A stretch of DNA of 44,104 bases, from the NCBI GenBank assembly GCA_003282895.1, contig QBYI01000002.1, forward strand, positions 1 to 44,104, given 5' to 3'. Under the pieces are notes generated by a model. The model saw only the letters and a program-made list of their open reading frames with translations. It searched no databases and was not told the DNA's origin. This document shows, in pieces, positions 44,037-44,104 of this stretch (positions are counted from its first letter, which is position 1; every line of letters begins with the position of its first letter). The stretch is from Pelagibacteraceae bacterium AG-325-F15. GTDB lineage: Bacteria; Pseudomonadota; Alphaproteobacteria; Pelagibacterales; Pelagibacteraceae. A program made the position numbers and the translations under genes.

Positions 44037-44104
44037 TTTTAGGTGATCGTGTTCTTGGATTAATTATAGCTAAAAAACTTTTAGAAATTTATCCTGATGA
44101 AAAA
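44036..44104 (+). pseudogene. rnc: Ribonuclease III N-terminal fragment in inverted orientation
   Basis: Reading the + strand from 44036 gives 23 residues starting FLGDRVLGLIIAKKLLEIYP and ending DEK, the first signature block of RNase III with the catalytic FLGD-(S/R)-VL. It runs to the window end. Its orientation is opposite to the rest of rnc at 43623-44036. The two parts meet at an A/T run (AATTTTT, 44034-44040), which could provide microhomology for a fold-back junction. Confidence 0.85.

Overview
The window looks like a streamlined, strongly A+T-rich alphaproteobacterial chromosome segment of SAR11 (Pelagibacterales) type. The evidence is the very low G+C in both coding and spacer DNA, compact operons with 1-20 bp overlaps, few recognisable ribosome-binding sites or terminators, typical alphaproteobacterial gene neighbourhoods (rnc-recO, nrdR-ribD-ribE-ribBA-ribH-nusB-thiL, rplM-rpsI-argC, glpX-recJ), and a tandem SAM-II plus SAM-V type leader in front of metY, an arrangement known from marine SAR11.

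Layout. 1-7154 (+): a tight operon of envelope and information genes: lytic transglycosylase (5'-truncated by the window edge), RlpA-like SPOR lipoprotein, D,D-carboxypeptidase, tmk, holB, metG, tatD and a PhnP-like metallohydrolase. 7149-9352 (-): glutathione peroxidase, NhaA and a zinc-ribbon membrane protein. 9448-13455 (+): tRNA-Pro(TGG), an NDUFS4-like complex I subunit, an SbmA/BacA-like transporter, glpX and recJ. 13497-20636: an accessory region starting at tRNA-Glu(TTC), with GIY-YIG nuclease, a double glycosyltransferase, a second glycosyltransferase, gmd, an FkbM methyltransferase, a convergent tyrosine recombinase, a small membrane protein, a GNAT acetyltransferase and an MGMT-type protein. 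20637-21193 holds no convincing gene. 21194-26438 (-): rplM, rpsI, argC, a small lipoprotein, hom, an AEC carrier and an EamA carrier. 26490-27975 (+): promoter, tandem SAM riboswitches and metY. 27958-28989 (-): ctaA. 29033-29323 (+): chorismate mutase. 29324-31868 (-): cytochrome bc1 assembly chaperone, rpmF, plsX, ihfA, MerR regulator and rpmG. 31867-32352 (+): bamE. 32339-41871 (-): two gene runs, a 2OG oxygenase-rpiB-glyA run and the nrdR/riboflavin/nusB/thiL/hppA run. 41945-42934 (+): hemB. 42935-44036 (-): recO and a broken rnc.

How the genes work together. Most of the window is housekeeping: cell wall and outer membrane, replication, translation, riboflavin, sulphur amino acids, threonine and arginine, haem, and respiratory assembly. 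The accessory block is a surface-glycan cassette next to an integrase that has its own promoter and a set of repeated operator-like motifs.

Most notable points. (1) The last 69 bases encode the conserved N-terminal RNase III segment on the + strand while the rest of the gene lies on the - strand. This is an inverted fold-back junction, most likely an amplification or assembly chimera. (2) The SAM-II/SAM-V leader of metY. (3) RibBA whose GTP cyclohydrolase II half lacks its zinc cysteines and catalytic arginine motif. (4) NrdR whose second zinc knuckle is CxC rather than CxxC. (5) Palindromic repeats over the integrase promoter. I found no CRISPR array, insertion sequence or rRNA, and no system I would call clearly new.
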